Positions 49,953 through 58,674 of a stretch of DNA of 64,000 bases are shown piece by piece. Position numbers and translations under genes: made by a program. Origin of the DNA: Providencia sp. (GTDB lineage: Bacteria > Pseudomonadota > Gammaproteobacteria > Enterobacterales > Enterobacteriaceae); NCBI RefSeq assembly GCF_003533305.1, contig NZ_DOEH01000015.1, forward strand, positions 248,001 through 312,000, in the 5' to 3' direction. The notes under the pieces are model-generated. The model made no database searches. It saw only the letters and a program-made list of their open reading frames with translations, and had not been told where the DNA came from. Every line of letters starts with the position of its first letter. The stretch's first letter is position 1.

Positions 49953-51770
49953 ATGATTAAAGCTAGGCTATTTGCCTGGATGCCAGGATTAGAAACGCTG
50001 TTCAAATATCAACTTGCAGACTTAGGGCCTGATGTGAAGGCTGGGCTGTCGGTTGCTGCTGTGGCATTGCCTGTTGCCATCGCCTATGCAGAACTGATGG
50101 GTGTTAATGCAATCGTGGGTTTATATGCCTGTATATTGCCGATGTTTGTTTATGCCTTATTTGGTACTTCAAAACAGCTTATTATTGGGCCTGATGCGGC
50201 AACGTGCGCCGTAATAGCGGCAGCCGTTAGCCCATTAGCAATGGGGGATGCCAATACGCGGTGGCAATTGATCATTGTGATGAGCTTGATGACGGGGGTC
50301 TGGTGTTTAATTGCGGCAAGATTTCGATTAGGGACTTTTGCTGATTTTTTGTCTCGCCCGATTCTACAAGGATTACTCAATGGGGTGGCATTGACGATTG
50401 TTGTCAGTCAATTGGGCAAAATTTTTGGTATTACGACCCTACCTTCCGGTTTTATTGAGCGCTTAATTGCATTTCCTTTATCGTTATCTCAAACACATAT
50501 TCCAACGTTAATTATTGCAGTGGCAACATTAACTATCACGATTGTGATTCGAAAAATTCGCAGTAAATGGCCTTCATTATTAATTGCTATGGTCTTAGCT
50601 ACCGCTGCGAGTCTGTTATTTAATCTTGAACAATATGGGGTGAGTATTGTTGGAAATCTTGGTAATGGATTGCCATCAATCCCTATGCCTGATTTCCCTC
50701 CCGGATTAATTCGGGATCTTGTCATTCCGTCCTTAAACCTTGCGGTGATAAGCTTTGTGAGTTTTATGATGACGGCGCGTAGCTTTGCAAGTAAAAATGG
50801 TTATACCGTTGATGCTGATCAGGAATTACGTGCTTTGGGATTGGCGAATATTGCCTCGGCATTGTCGCAAGGCTTTGCTGTGAGCGCGGCAAGTAGCCGA
50901 ACAGCTGTTAATGATATGATGGGCGGGAAAACACAATTAGTTTCAATAGTTGCAGCATTAACAATATTGGCTGTTTTACTTTTTTCTATGGACTTACTCG
51001 GTTATATACCGATGCCCGCATTGGGTGTGGTGCTTGTTATTTCGACATTATCATTAATTAATTTCCGAAGTATATTTTCAATGCGTAAACGTAATCGCGA
51101 GGCTTTTTTCCTCTGCATATTTACGCTGTGTGCCGTATTAGTCGTTGGGCTTATTAGTGGCGTTGGGCTTGCGGTATTATTAGGTTTGTTGCAATTTATT
51201 CGTATTATTTTTCGTCCGACTGATCAGCTTTTAGGTGTTGATGATCAAGGCATGTTGCACTCTATAACGCCGGGTAATGACATCCAACCAGTAGATGGCG
51301 TTTTGATTTATCGTTTTAATTCTCCGCTGACTTATTTTAATGTTAATTATTTCAAAGAACGCTTAAATAAACATTTAGATAATCAGCCTAAAAGGCCCGC
51401 TTGGATCATCGTTGATGCTGCCGTGAGCTTTACGCATAATGATGTTAGCGTTTTTTCTGCCCTAAATGACATTGTGACTTCATTGAAAGCAAAAGGGGTT
51501 ACTCTGGTTTTAGCAGGGCGGCGTACCTCCGTTAATCGATGGTTAGAACAAAATAAAATTATACGTTCTGATGATGATTTATTAGTTGTGCCAGATATTT
51601 ATTTTGCAATCCGCTTAATTCAGAGTAAGCAGCAAATACAAATAAAATGTGTAGAAGATAGAAAGGCAGTAGAAGAGCGAGTAATTGATGAGGTAGAACA
51701 AACTGCGGGTACGCTAAAATGTAATGGTGTTATGCCACTCTCTGAACAAATTAAACATGAAGACAGATAA
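49953..51770 (+). CDS. SulP-family anion transporter with STAS domain
   Basis: 605-residue membrane transporter. About 11-14 hydrophobic segments occupy residues 25-430. LGPDVKAGLSVAAVALPVAIAYAELMGV near the N-terminus is the SulP signature region, followed by IIGPDAATCAVIAAAVSP. The C-terminal 150 residues form a STAS domain (LIYRFNSPLTYFNVNYFKERL, then WIIVDAAVSFTHNDVSVF), in which the usual Asp/Ser phospho-loop is degenerate. The family carries sulfate, bicarbonate or dicarboxylates; the substrate here is unknown. It is clearly different from E. coli DauA. It stands alone, opposite in strand to yciB and yciC. Confidence 0.87.
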   Translation: MIKARLFAWMPGLETLFKYQLADLGPDVKAGLSVAAVALPVAIAYAELMGVNAIVGLYACILPMFVYALFGTSKQLIIGPDAATCAVIAAAVSPLAMGDANTRWQLIIVMSLMTGVWCLIAARFRLGTFADFLSRPILQGLLNGVALTIVVSQLGKIFGITTLPSGFIERLIAFPLSLSQTHIPTLIIAVATLTITIVIRKIRSKWPSLLIAMVLATAASLLFNLEQYGVSIVGNLGNGLPSIPMPDFPPGLIRDLVIPSLNLAVISFVSFMMTARSFASKNGYTVDADQELRALGLANIASALSQGFAVSAASSRTAVNDMMGGKTQLVSIVAALTILAVLLFSMDLLGYIPMPALGVVLVISTLSLINFRSIFSMRKRNREAFFLCIFTLCAVLVVGLISGVGLAVLLGLLQFIRIIFRPTDQLLGVDDQGMLHSITPGNDIQPVDGVLIYRFNSPLTYFNVNYFKERLNKHLDNQPKRPAWIIVDAAVSFTHNDVSVFSALNDIVTSLKAKGVTLVLAGRRTSVNRWLEQNKIIRSDDDLLVVPDIYFAIRLIQSKQQIQIKCVEDRKAVEERVIDEVEQTAGTLKCNGVMPLSEQIKHEDR

Positions 51771-51812
51771 TTCTTAAAAAATAGCAAAACAAAAATTGTT
51801 ATTTAGTGAGTC

Positions 51813-51840
51813 AAAAAAAGGGCGCATTTATTATGTGCCC
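51813..51840 (-). terminator. Terminator of yciC
   Basis: GGGCGCAT (51820-51827) and ATGTGCCC (51833-51840), with one G-U pair, form an 8-bp stem; seven T follow on the minus strand. On the plus strand it could weakly stop SulP transcription. Confidence 0.75.
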
Positions 51841-51863
51841 TGAATATTTGAATTGATGCTAAG

Positions 51864-52616
51864 TCAGTTTTTGTTAATCAGCATGTATAAACGGTAGAAA
51901 TAAATTAGTGCAAAAGCGGCAATAATATTATTTATTAGGAACGAAATACCGTTAGCAACAATATGATTTAATTGGACACTGCTGAGTAAAACACTCACTA
52001 GCATTTGTGACGCCATCCAGATTAATACCATTGGTAATGCAATTCGCCAATTGGTATAAGCCATCTTCCAACTTTTACCCATAGCACTAAATGGATTAGT
52101 TTTTTCACTGATAAGAATCGCTGGGGCTAACGAAAAACCAATGGCAAGCACAATACCAGGAAGCACCATAATAGTGATGCCTAGTTGAATAAGCAGCGAG
52201 CAAACCACTAATAACAGAAACATGGATGGCGCTTTAGATAATGACGATACAATGGCTTGCGTACCCGTCATTTCCTCACCTTGAGACATTCCTGCTATAT
52301 AAGATAGTACACCACAAATCAATACTAGACTGCCGAGTGTTACTGATAATATCAACCCAAAAGATACACGTAAAATGCTGCTTTTATCCGCTTCAGAAAG
52401 GCTAAGTACCCAGTCTTGCAAGCCTGAATTGCCCGCTTCGACTAGCTTACTTTGCGCTTCAATAAGTACCCCTATCATTTGCTCATTTGGGATCATGACA
52501 GCGTAAAAAATCAGGCTAACCGCAGTTGCTAACAGTACGATTGTGGATAGGCCACTCAACTGATTTTTAAAAAAATTGATACTGTCACTGATGAGTGAAT
52601 TGGCCGAAATGGACAT
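51864..52616 (-). CDS. yciC: UPF0259 membrane protein YciC
   Basis: 250-residue integral membrane protein with about six hydrophobic segments; function unknown. It resembles E. coli YciC: start with DSINFFKNQ, the STIVLLA segment, PGIVLAIGFSLAPAIL and GKSWKMAYTNWR. A GGAG site lies 7 bases before the ATG. It is divergent from ompW as in E. coli. Confidence 0.9.
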   Translation of the reverse strand: MSISANSLISDSINFFKNQLSGLSTIVLLATAVSLIFYAVMIPNEQMIGVLIEAQSKLVEAGNSGLQDWVLSLSEADKSSILRVSFGLILSVTLGSLVLICGVLSYIAGMSQGEEMTGTQAIVSSLSKAPSMFLLLVVCSLLIQLGITIMVLPGIVLAIGFSLAPAILISEKTNPFSAMGKSWKMAYTNWRIALPMVLIWMASQMLVSVLLSSVQLNHIVANGISFLINNIIAAFALIYFYRLYMLINKN

Positions 52617-53031
52617 CTAACTGCTCCTATCTACAAATGAGATCATAATTTTAGCTAATTGTAACTGAGTATCCTGCTCATAGGTAGAGAAAGATAAGAA
52701 AAGTCTGGGAGTTAGCAATAATTGTTATTTGAAATTAACACGCTAAATAGGTGTTAATAATGTTTTTTATAATCAAATACACTTAACATGTATTTTAAAT
52801 GTAAGTTATAAGCGTGACGGAAATATAATGAAATGAAAAATCATTTTATATTTCGATGCTTATTTGTCAAAAATTGATTTAAATCAAAATTTAAAAAAAT
52901 ATAAATGAAATAATATAATCATATTTATTATGTTGTCTGTAAATTAGTAAAAGATGTGATCTTGATTTGAACATGAATTTATATAATAAGGTATATTTGC
53001 CTAAAATAAAAATACAGGAATGGGATTGATA
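52617..53031. other. Divergent promoter region yciC / ompW
   Basis: 415 bases. It holds a long imperfect inverted repeat (GAAATATA 52820-52827 with TATATTTC 52847-52854, inner AAATGA/TCATTT), a consensus FNR site (52874-52887) and TATAAT at 52914-52919. Confidence 0.6.
52874..52919 (+). promoter_or_regulatory. FNR-dependent promoter of ompW
   Basis: TTGAT-TTAA-ATCAA (52874-52887) is an exact FNR consensus palindrome. A perfect TATAAT lies at 52914-52919, putting the FNR centre about 45 bases before the likely start site, near the class II activation position. ompW is known to be FNR-activated in E. coli. Confidence 0.75.
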
Positions 53032-53682
53032 ATGAAAAAACTCACTGCGCTTATCTTAGCTGCTGCAACTCTAGCTCCGGCAATTTCAATTGCTCACGAA
53101 GCTGGCGATTTCTTATTTCGTGCGGGTACTGCAACCGTAAGACCTAATGCAGGATCAGATGCTGTTGATATAAAAGGAGTAGGTAATTTAGGTTCTTTTG
53201 ATGCTAATAATAATACTCAATTAGGTTTAACCTTTGGTTATATGATCACCGATAATATTGGTGTGGAATTATTAGCAGCTACACCTTTTGAACATAAAGT
53301 TGGTACTGGTCCAACAGGAAATATTGCAACAGTTAAACATTTACCACCAACGTTAATGGCTCAATATTATTTTGGTAGTAAAGAAGACAAACTGCGCCCT
53401 TATTTAGGTGCCGGTGTTAACTATACCTTCTTTTTTGATGAAAAATTTAACTCAACAGGTAAAACAGCAGGTTTAAGTGACTTAGACTTATCTAGCTCTT
53501 GGGGCTTTGCCGCACAAGCAGGTATGGACTATATGTTAACTGACAACTGGATGTTAAACGCCTCTGTTTGGTGGATGAATATTGAAACTGACGTTAAATT
53601 TAAAGCAGGTGATGACCAATATAAAGTTGATACTCGTCTAGACCCGTTTGTATTTATGTTCGGTGTTGGTTACCGCTTCTAA
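53032..53682 (+). CDS. ompW: Outer-membrane protein OmpW
   Basis: Eight-stranded outer-membrane beta-barrel with a hydrophobic channel, tied to stress adaptation and a colicin S4 receptor in E. coli. 216 residues. Signal peptide cleaved after SIA (about residue 20), then HEAGDFLFRAGTATVRPN, LGLTFGYMITDNIGVELLAATPF, YLGAGVNYTFFFDE and the C-terminal GVGYRF with terminal Phe. ATG 53032 (MKKLTALI) starts the signal peptide and has GGGA about 6-8 bases upstream; the upstream in-frame start at 53020 is not favoured. Confidence 0.95.
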   Translation: MKKLTALILAAATLAPAISIAHEAGDFLFRAGTATVRPNAGSDAVDIKGVGNLGSFDANNNTQLGLTFGYMITDNIGVELLAATPFEHKVGTGPTGNIATVKHLPPTLMAQYYFGSKEDKLRPYLGAGVNYTFFFDEKFNSTGKTAGLSDLDLSSSWGFAAQAGMDYMLTDNWMLNASVWWMNIETDVKFKAGDDQYKVDTRLDPFVFMFGVGYRF

Positions 53683-54079
53683 GTATTTAGCAGGATGCAA
53701 AACAGGATATTTCCTGAAATCTGATGGATTAGAGTGTAGTAGGAAATCCGAGAGTATTTATATTCTCGGATTTTTTGTTTTATTTATATCATTTTTATTT
53801 ATCACTATTTCAGGATATTGAAATAATTTTAAAAGAAAAATAACAATTAATTTACAGTTACCAAATAGAGAACAATAATCAGAATTAAAGCTATTAAACA
53901 AATAAGCCTGTGCAATAATTAATTAAAGTAATCACATTTTGTGATAAATGTAATGGTAAATTATTGAAAATTATTATTGATGATTTAATTTCTGTTAAAT
54001 GAAAATAGGAAGGGGCTAATCTAATGTGAGGCGCAATTAAATTAACCCTTTAGATTTTTGAATATGTGATTTTAGATGA
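53683..54079. other. Spacer between convergent ompW and tpsB
   Basis: 397 bases. Contains the ompW terminator; the rest is AT-rich with no ORF and no convincing terminator for tpsB (a weak AAGGG...CCCTT pairing lies at about 54011-54050). Confidence 0.5.
53744..53777 (+). terminator. Intrinsic terminator of ompW
   Basis: AATCCGAGA (53745-53753) and TCTCGGATT (53764-53772), with further pairing GTA/TAT toward the loop, followed by TTTTTTG. Confidence 0.88.
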
Positions 54080-55756
54080 CTACCAGAACCATTGAACATT
54101 TAAACCTGCATTGACACTACTTGTCTCATATTCATCAGGCTTATACAGCGGTGTTCCCAAAAAGAGATCATAGCTAAAGATATTAATGTTGCCTCTCATA
54201 CCGATGGACGTACCGATTAATTGGTCATCAGAATAAAGGCCTATAGGATAGATATCGCCAATAATGCGTCCATAATCTATAGCATAGTACGGGTAGACGG
54301 AGATCCCAGGGAAATAAAAATTGAATTCATTACGAAAATAAAAGCCTTTGTCTCCAATAAGGGAAAACTCCTCGTCAAATCCTCTTACAGTCCAACGATT
54401 TCCCAGAGAGAATTGGTCTTGAATAGTTAAACGGTCACGGGAGTATTGTAGGAATAGCTGTGGATTATAGCTCATGACGAAATTATCAAATACGATAGGG
54501 ATCATGCCACTGGCATCAAATGTAATAACTCGCCCTAGTGTACTGACATCACCATATTTCATATCCCAACTCTCTTCAGCACCAAACCAAGGAACATTAC
54601 GTTGGTAATTTAGTGAGGCATCGATGGTTGCATTATCAATATTTTGTCGATGATTCACGCCTAATTTAATGTTGGTAAGGTTTCTTTCCTGCGACAGTAA
54701 AGTGACATCTTCAAGCTTATATTTGGATTTTCGTTTCATTAATTGCATTGATACCGTATCTTTATAAGTTTGACCACGTACTAAGATATGGCTAGCAGTC
54801 GCATTCAAATATTTACTATCACCATAGTATTTGTAGCTCATGACGGTATCTTTAATAGTTTGCTTATAGTCGCTTTGACTAGCATAAACAGAAAAAAGCC
54901 AATAGTTATAGGGAACAGCATAGTAAATTGATTGGTTATTTGAACTATGACGAGCTTTGTTGTTTAAGTTTTTACCTGCCGATACATAGAGTGTGTCATT
55001 TAAGCTCGTGAGATTATTCCCATACAGCGTGACGCCCATCTGGTCTTTACCTGTTTGTTTACTCCCTGAGTTACTGTAATAGCCGCCGACATTGAAATGT
55101 GGTGATTTATCCCGTTTAATAGTGATGTCTGAGCTTGAAAGTTCGCTGCTAGGCGATAATTCTATGTCAATTTTTGCATTTGGTATTCTTTCTAAGTTTT
55201 CTAAGCCTTGCTCAATATCGCGCAGATTTAAAATATCCCCTTTTTTAGTCGGCATGACAGAGGATAAATTGATGTATTTATCACTATCGTCGGTTAGTTT
55301 TATGTTTGCGACTTTTCCCGGAATAATTTGAAGTATTAAATTACCATCACCAATATTTTGTTCGGGGATGGTTACGCGCGTTGTGATATAACCTGTTTTA
55401 ATTATTTTATCTTGCAAACCTTTCGCTAGTGTTTGGACACCGTTGATACCAATACAGTGTCCGATGACTTGATTTGCATACATCTGAAGAGGCCGTATAG
55501 ACGGTAACTTGGGTTCTATTATTAAAGTAACCTGTCTTATTTCAAAACAGTTTTTTTCTTCTGAGAATATTAAAATGTTATTCGACTTTTCCACTTTTTT
55601 ATTGAGTGTATCTTTAGTTTCTAACTGAGTTTGTTGCTGACGAGATTTATCTTGACTAATTTGATTGTTAATTTGTTGATCGATAACAGGTAGTTGGTTA
55701 CCTGACGAAAAAAAAGGAAATAATGAAATAGATAATAGCACATAACGAAACTTCAT
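54080..55756 (-). CDS. Two-partner secretion translocator TpsB (ShlB/FhaC/CdiB family)
   Basis: 558-residue outer-membrane Omp85-superfamily protein that exports its TpsA partner. Signal peptide (FRYVLLSISLFPFF), a Gln/Lys-rich linker, then POTRA domains (about 70-220) with the family's cysteine pair (CFEIRQV and GHCIGINGVQTLAKGLQ) and TGYITTRVTIPEQN. The barrel follows, with the conserved L6 loop motif TVRGFDEE (Arg-Gly-Phe) and a C-terminal aromatic residue (VQWFW). ATG 55756 starts the signal peptide; GTG codons just upstream are less likely. It lies downstream of tpsA on the same strand. Confidence 0.92.
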   Translation of the reverse strand: MKFRYVLLSISLFPFFSSGNQLPVIDQQINNQISQDKSRQQQTQLETKDTLNKKVEKSNNILIFSEEKNCFEIRQVTLIIEPKLPSIRPLQMYANQVIGHCIGINGVQTLAKGLQDKIIKTGYITTRVTIPEQNIGDGNLILQIIPGKVANIKLTDDSDKYINLSSVMPTKKGDILNLRDIEQGLENLERIPNAKIDIELSPSSELSSSDITIKRDKSPHFNVGGYYSNSGSKQTGKDQMGVTLYGNNLTSLNDTLYVSAGKNLNNKARHSSNNQSIYYAVPYNYWLFSVYASQSDYKQTIKDTVMSYKYYGDSKYLNATASHILVRGQTYKDTVSMQLMKRKSKYKLEDVTLLSQERNLTNIKLGVNHRQNIDNATIDASLNYQRNVPWFGAEESWDMKYGDVSTLGRVITFDASGMIPIVFDNFVMSYNPQLFLQYSRDRLTIQDQFSLGNRWTVRGFDEEFSLIGDKGFYFRNEFNFYFPGISVYPYYAIDYGRIIGDIYPIGLYSDDQLIGTSIGMRGNINIFSYDLFLGTPLYKPDEYETSSVNAGLNVQWFW

Positions 55757-55781
55757 AGGCACCACTTATATAGTAGAGAAA

Positions 55782-55797
55782 TAGGGGGCTCCCCCTA
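55782..55797 (-). promoter_or_regulatory. GC-rich hairpin in tpsB leader
   Basis: TAGGGG (55782-55787) and CCCCTA (55792-55797) with a 4-base loop. It lies 26 bases upstream of the tpsB start in an otherwise AT-rich gap and lacks a U-run, so it may affect mRNA stability or translation. Confidence 0.4.
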
Positions 55798-55920
55798 AGC
55801 TTAATATTATAATTACTATTTTAGTTAAAACCCACATGGTTAATTTTATAATTTGCAACTATCTTGTGAGGGATATACAAATAGTTATTCATTTTTAAAT
55901 TAGTAATATAAATTTTCATT

Positions 55921-55947
55921 AAAATGAAAAGGGCTGGTTAGGCCCTT
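55921..55947 (-). terminator. Probable terminator between tpsA and tpsB
   Basis: AAGGGC (55929-55934) and GCCCTT (55942-55947) with a short loop; on the minus strand it is followed by TTTTCATTTT. It starts about 12 bases after the tpsA stop. Confidence 0.6.
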
Positions 55948-55958
55948 AGAATATATTA

Positions 55959-58103
55959 TTAATTATAAACTCTACCATCAAGAATAATTGTCATGCCTAA
56001 AATCAGTCCACTATAACCATTATAGATTATTGGGCTAGTAATTTTAGTTGTTCCTAATGAGCTAATTCTGCCACGATCGTTATCAATTCGAGTGAATACA
56101 TCGATGATTGCATCTTTTCCTGCGTCAATTAGTCCTGAGTATGTATTGTTAAGCTTATCAGCATTAATTTTAACAGTATTCATTCCTGTTATTTTACCAT
56201 AACGATTGTCTAGGTTATTTCGTAAATTAATACTAACATCACCTTTAGTATTACCTCGTTCTGAGATATTAGCTGAAATTTCGCCATAGTAATTATCTAA
56301 GCTATTTGCTTTTATAGCAACGGACCCATTATCGGCTTTTAAACCACCAGTTGTTCCTGCTAGCCCAAAATTAGAACTATAGTTTTTAAATGAAATTGAA
56401 CTTCGATTAAGTAAGTTATATGTTTCTATATTCAAATCATTTTCGGCTTGAATAAGACCACTTTCATTAGAGAAAGTTTGATTGTTAAAGTCTAAATTAT
56501 AACCTTTGATATAACCATAAGCATTTGTGAGGTATACAATATCAAATACAGATTTACCAGCACCAGATATGATAGAACCTGAGTTAGTCAGTGTATTTGA
56601 TTTAATCGTTAACCCTTTACCACTGTTAATTGAGGCATATCTATCGTTAACGATCTGATAGCCCGCTGCAATATCCATTTTTCCATTAGTTGATTTTATT
56701 AATGAAGACTTATTATTAATGCTCGTTGCATCAAGATTAACTTTGCGCTTAGCAACTATTGTTGAATTATTACTATTATCGATTAAATTACGAGCGTTGA
56801 TGGTTACATCGCGACCTGTAATATTAGAATTGTTATTATAAACATAGCCCGCATTGATAACTAAATCATTACCGGAAACAATGCCTCTATTGTCAGGAAT
56901 GTTTACATTATTTCTGAGTGTATGATAGTTTTGAATACCGGTAGTGGCTCGTAAATTAATATCACCTTTAGTTGTCTTGATGCTTCCATTGGTATTAACT
57001 AATAGGTCAGATTTAATATTAATATCTTTTTGTGCATTGATGACTCCACCGTAATTATTCAATGTACCAGCGCTAGATAAATTAATACTACCACCTGATG
57101 AGGCGATTTGTCCGTTCACGTTATCAAAGTTGGAATTTTTTGATGTAATATTTACATCATCAATTGCAGTCATGCTTGATTGATTTTTAAAAGCATAAGA
57201 CTCGCTATTTATAGCACCAGCCGATTGTATTTTATTACCATTAAATAAGTTTCCAACTGAGCTCATGGTCAGCCCACCAGTGCCAGCGCTAATAATACCT
57301 GCATTATTAACACCTGAACCATTTTCAGTGGAAACTAAAGTGATTTTATCTGCATACATGCCGCCCACTGAAGAAACGTCTATGCCAACGCTATAGCCAT
57401 AACCTACGCCTGTAACGTTGGTTATATAGTTGCCTGCGGCATCAACAAAGTTGTTACCAGAAACAACATTAATTTCTTTCGCTCGAATATCTCCACCTAT
57501 GGCGACTGAACGAGCAATAATATCAGTTGGAGAATCTGATACTAAACGATTTTTAATAACAATTTGACCTTTTTCTACGTTATAACCGATAACCTGACCA
57601 CCAGCTACTAGTGTTTTTCCTGTCGTTAGAGTAACTCGTTCAGTATTGATAAAACCACAGTTGTTACAGGTAATACCTGACGCGTTTGCCACGATCACTT
57701 GTGCTTTATCACCGGCAACTTCAATTATACCGCCTAAGGTACTTGCTTTATTTGAGTTAACTTCATTGAGTATAACGTTAGCTGTCCCACCGCTTAAATT
57801 AAGATTACCGTTGATTTGGCCACCAAGTTGAGTACTTGTATTGGTTTGACTGTTATTTAAAATTAAACCTTTTTGGTCAACATCAAATTGGCTATAAATA
57901 TTATGAGAAACACCACCCGCACTTGGCCCTTTGATGTGAACAATAGTGGGGCCATTAGATTGGTTAATAACAGCAGCACCATTAATATTAGTGACTGCGC
58001 CTTGAGCGACAGAGACGAGCCCTAAAACAATTGAGATACCTAAAAACACGGGTTTAATTCTCAATGTCGGGCTATTGAGTGATTTATTGTTAATTTGTTT
58101 CAT
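55959..58103 (-). CDS. Filamentous haemagglutinin-type exoprotein TpsA (short form)
   Basis: 714-residue predicted secreted or surface protein. A Sec signal peptide is cleaved after AQG (about residue 35). The TPS secretion domain (about 36-270) has NINGAAVINQSNGPTIV, the HNIYSQFDVD block, the ILNEVNSN motif, and NASGITCNNCGFINTERVTL, in which the usual NPNG reads NASG and a Cys pair is present. Residues 270-714 are FhaB-type beta-helix repeats rich in Asn, Ser, Ile and Gly. There is no VENN motif, no C-terminal toxin domain and no immunity gene. The gene is intact: AGGGA 7 bases upstream, no frameshift, and a terminator-like hairpin right after the stop. Adhesin or biofilm function is inferred from the family. 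Confidence 0.88.
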   Translation of the reverse strand: MKQINNKSLNSPTLRIKPVFLGISIVLGLVSVAQGAVTNINGAAVINQSNGPTIVHIKGPSAGGVSHNIYSQFDVDQKGLILNNSQTNTSTQLGGQINGNLNLSGGTANVILNEVNSNKASTLGGIIEVAGDKAQVIVANASGITCNNCGFINTERVTLTTGKTLVAGGQVIGYNVEKGQIVIKNRLVSDSPTDIIARSVAIGGDIRAKEINVVSGNNFVDAAGNYITNVTGVGYGYSVGIDVSSVGGMYADKITLVSTENGSGVNNAGIISAGTGGLTMSSVGNLFNGNKIQSAGAINSESYAFKNQSSMTAIDDVNITSKNSNFDNVNGQIASSGGSINLSSAGTLNNYGGVINAQKDINIKSDLLVNTNGSIKTTKGDINLRATTGIQNYHTLRNNVNIPDNRGIVSGNDLVINAGYVYNNNSNITGRDVTINARNLIDNSNNSTIVAKRKVNLDATSINNKSSLIKSTNGKMDIAAGYQIVNDRYASINSGKGLTIKSNTLTNSGSIISGAGKSVFDIVYLTNAYGYIKGYNLDFNNQTFSNESGLIQAENDLNIETYNLLNRSSISFKNYSSNFGLAGTTGGLKADNGSVAIKANSLDNYYGEISANISERGNTKGDVSINLRNNLDNRYGKITGMNTVKINADKLNNTYSGLIDAGKDAIIDVFTRIDNDRGRISSLGTTKITSPIIYNGYSGLILGMTIILDGRVYN

Positions 58104-58674
58104 ATATATCCCTAAATTAGACTATAAATTAATTAAAATAGCATACTTAAATTCCATTACAGCCAGTTAATTATGCTTTAAATGTAATTTAAATAAAAAT
58201 TAATTATTTTTAAGTCCTATGGTTAATATATATGTAACATAAATACCTACAATAATTAGAATGTAAGGTGTAAATATATTAAGATTAAGTTTTTACTTAT
58301 TAATCATTGCATTGCAATTACTCCGATATGGATATTCTAGTTATTATTACGCATGAATTAATACTTATCTTTAAATTATAATAAGATGCTATTAGTAAGA
58401 GTTATTTATTGTTTGTTATTAGGTTTAGTTATTTATACTGCTTGATGATGTTTTTTATCTAAGCTTTAGTTTAAATTGATTGTTTATTCATCGAGAGTGA
58501 AAGTGGTCTTGTCAATAATAGAATTAAAATATTAATCTACTTTAAATAAACACTAAATATATCCTTAAATAGTGTATTTTGTATTTGAATAATGAAGGGG
58601 TTTTTAATTAGAGAGAAGAAAAAGGGTTTTAAATTAAAAAACCGCCAACAAATTATCTTGACGGTTTTTACACA
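58104..58674. other. AT-rich spacer trpA / tpsA
   Basis: 571 bases, strongly AT-rich. It holds the trp operon terminator and presumably the tpsA promoter. A short inverted repeat TAAAAAT/ATTTTTA lies at 58194-58212. In E. coli this interval carries yciG, yciF and yciE; none is present here, and no ORF is supported. Confidence 0.55.
58632..58670 (-). terminator. Terminator of the trp operon
   Basis: AAAAACCG and CGGTTTTT arms with an inner CAA/TTG pairing and one mismatch; on the minus strand it is followed by TTTTTTAATTT. It begins 4 bases after the trpA stop. Confidence 0.85.

Noticed and set aside
49953..51770. DauA (YchM) dicarboxylate transporter
   Set aside because: It is a SulP protein, but its sequence differs clearly from E. 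coli DauA in the N-terminal, membrane and STAS regions.
54080..58103. Contact-dependent inhibition (CdiBAI) system
   Set aside because: The exoprotein has no VENN motif or C-terminal toxin domain, no immunity gene follows, and the gene order is A then B.
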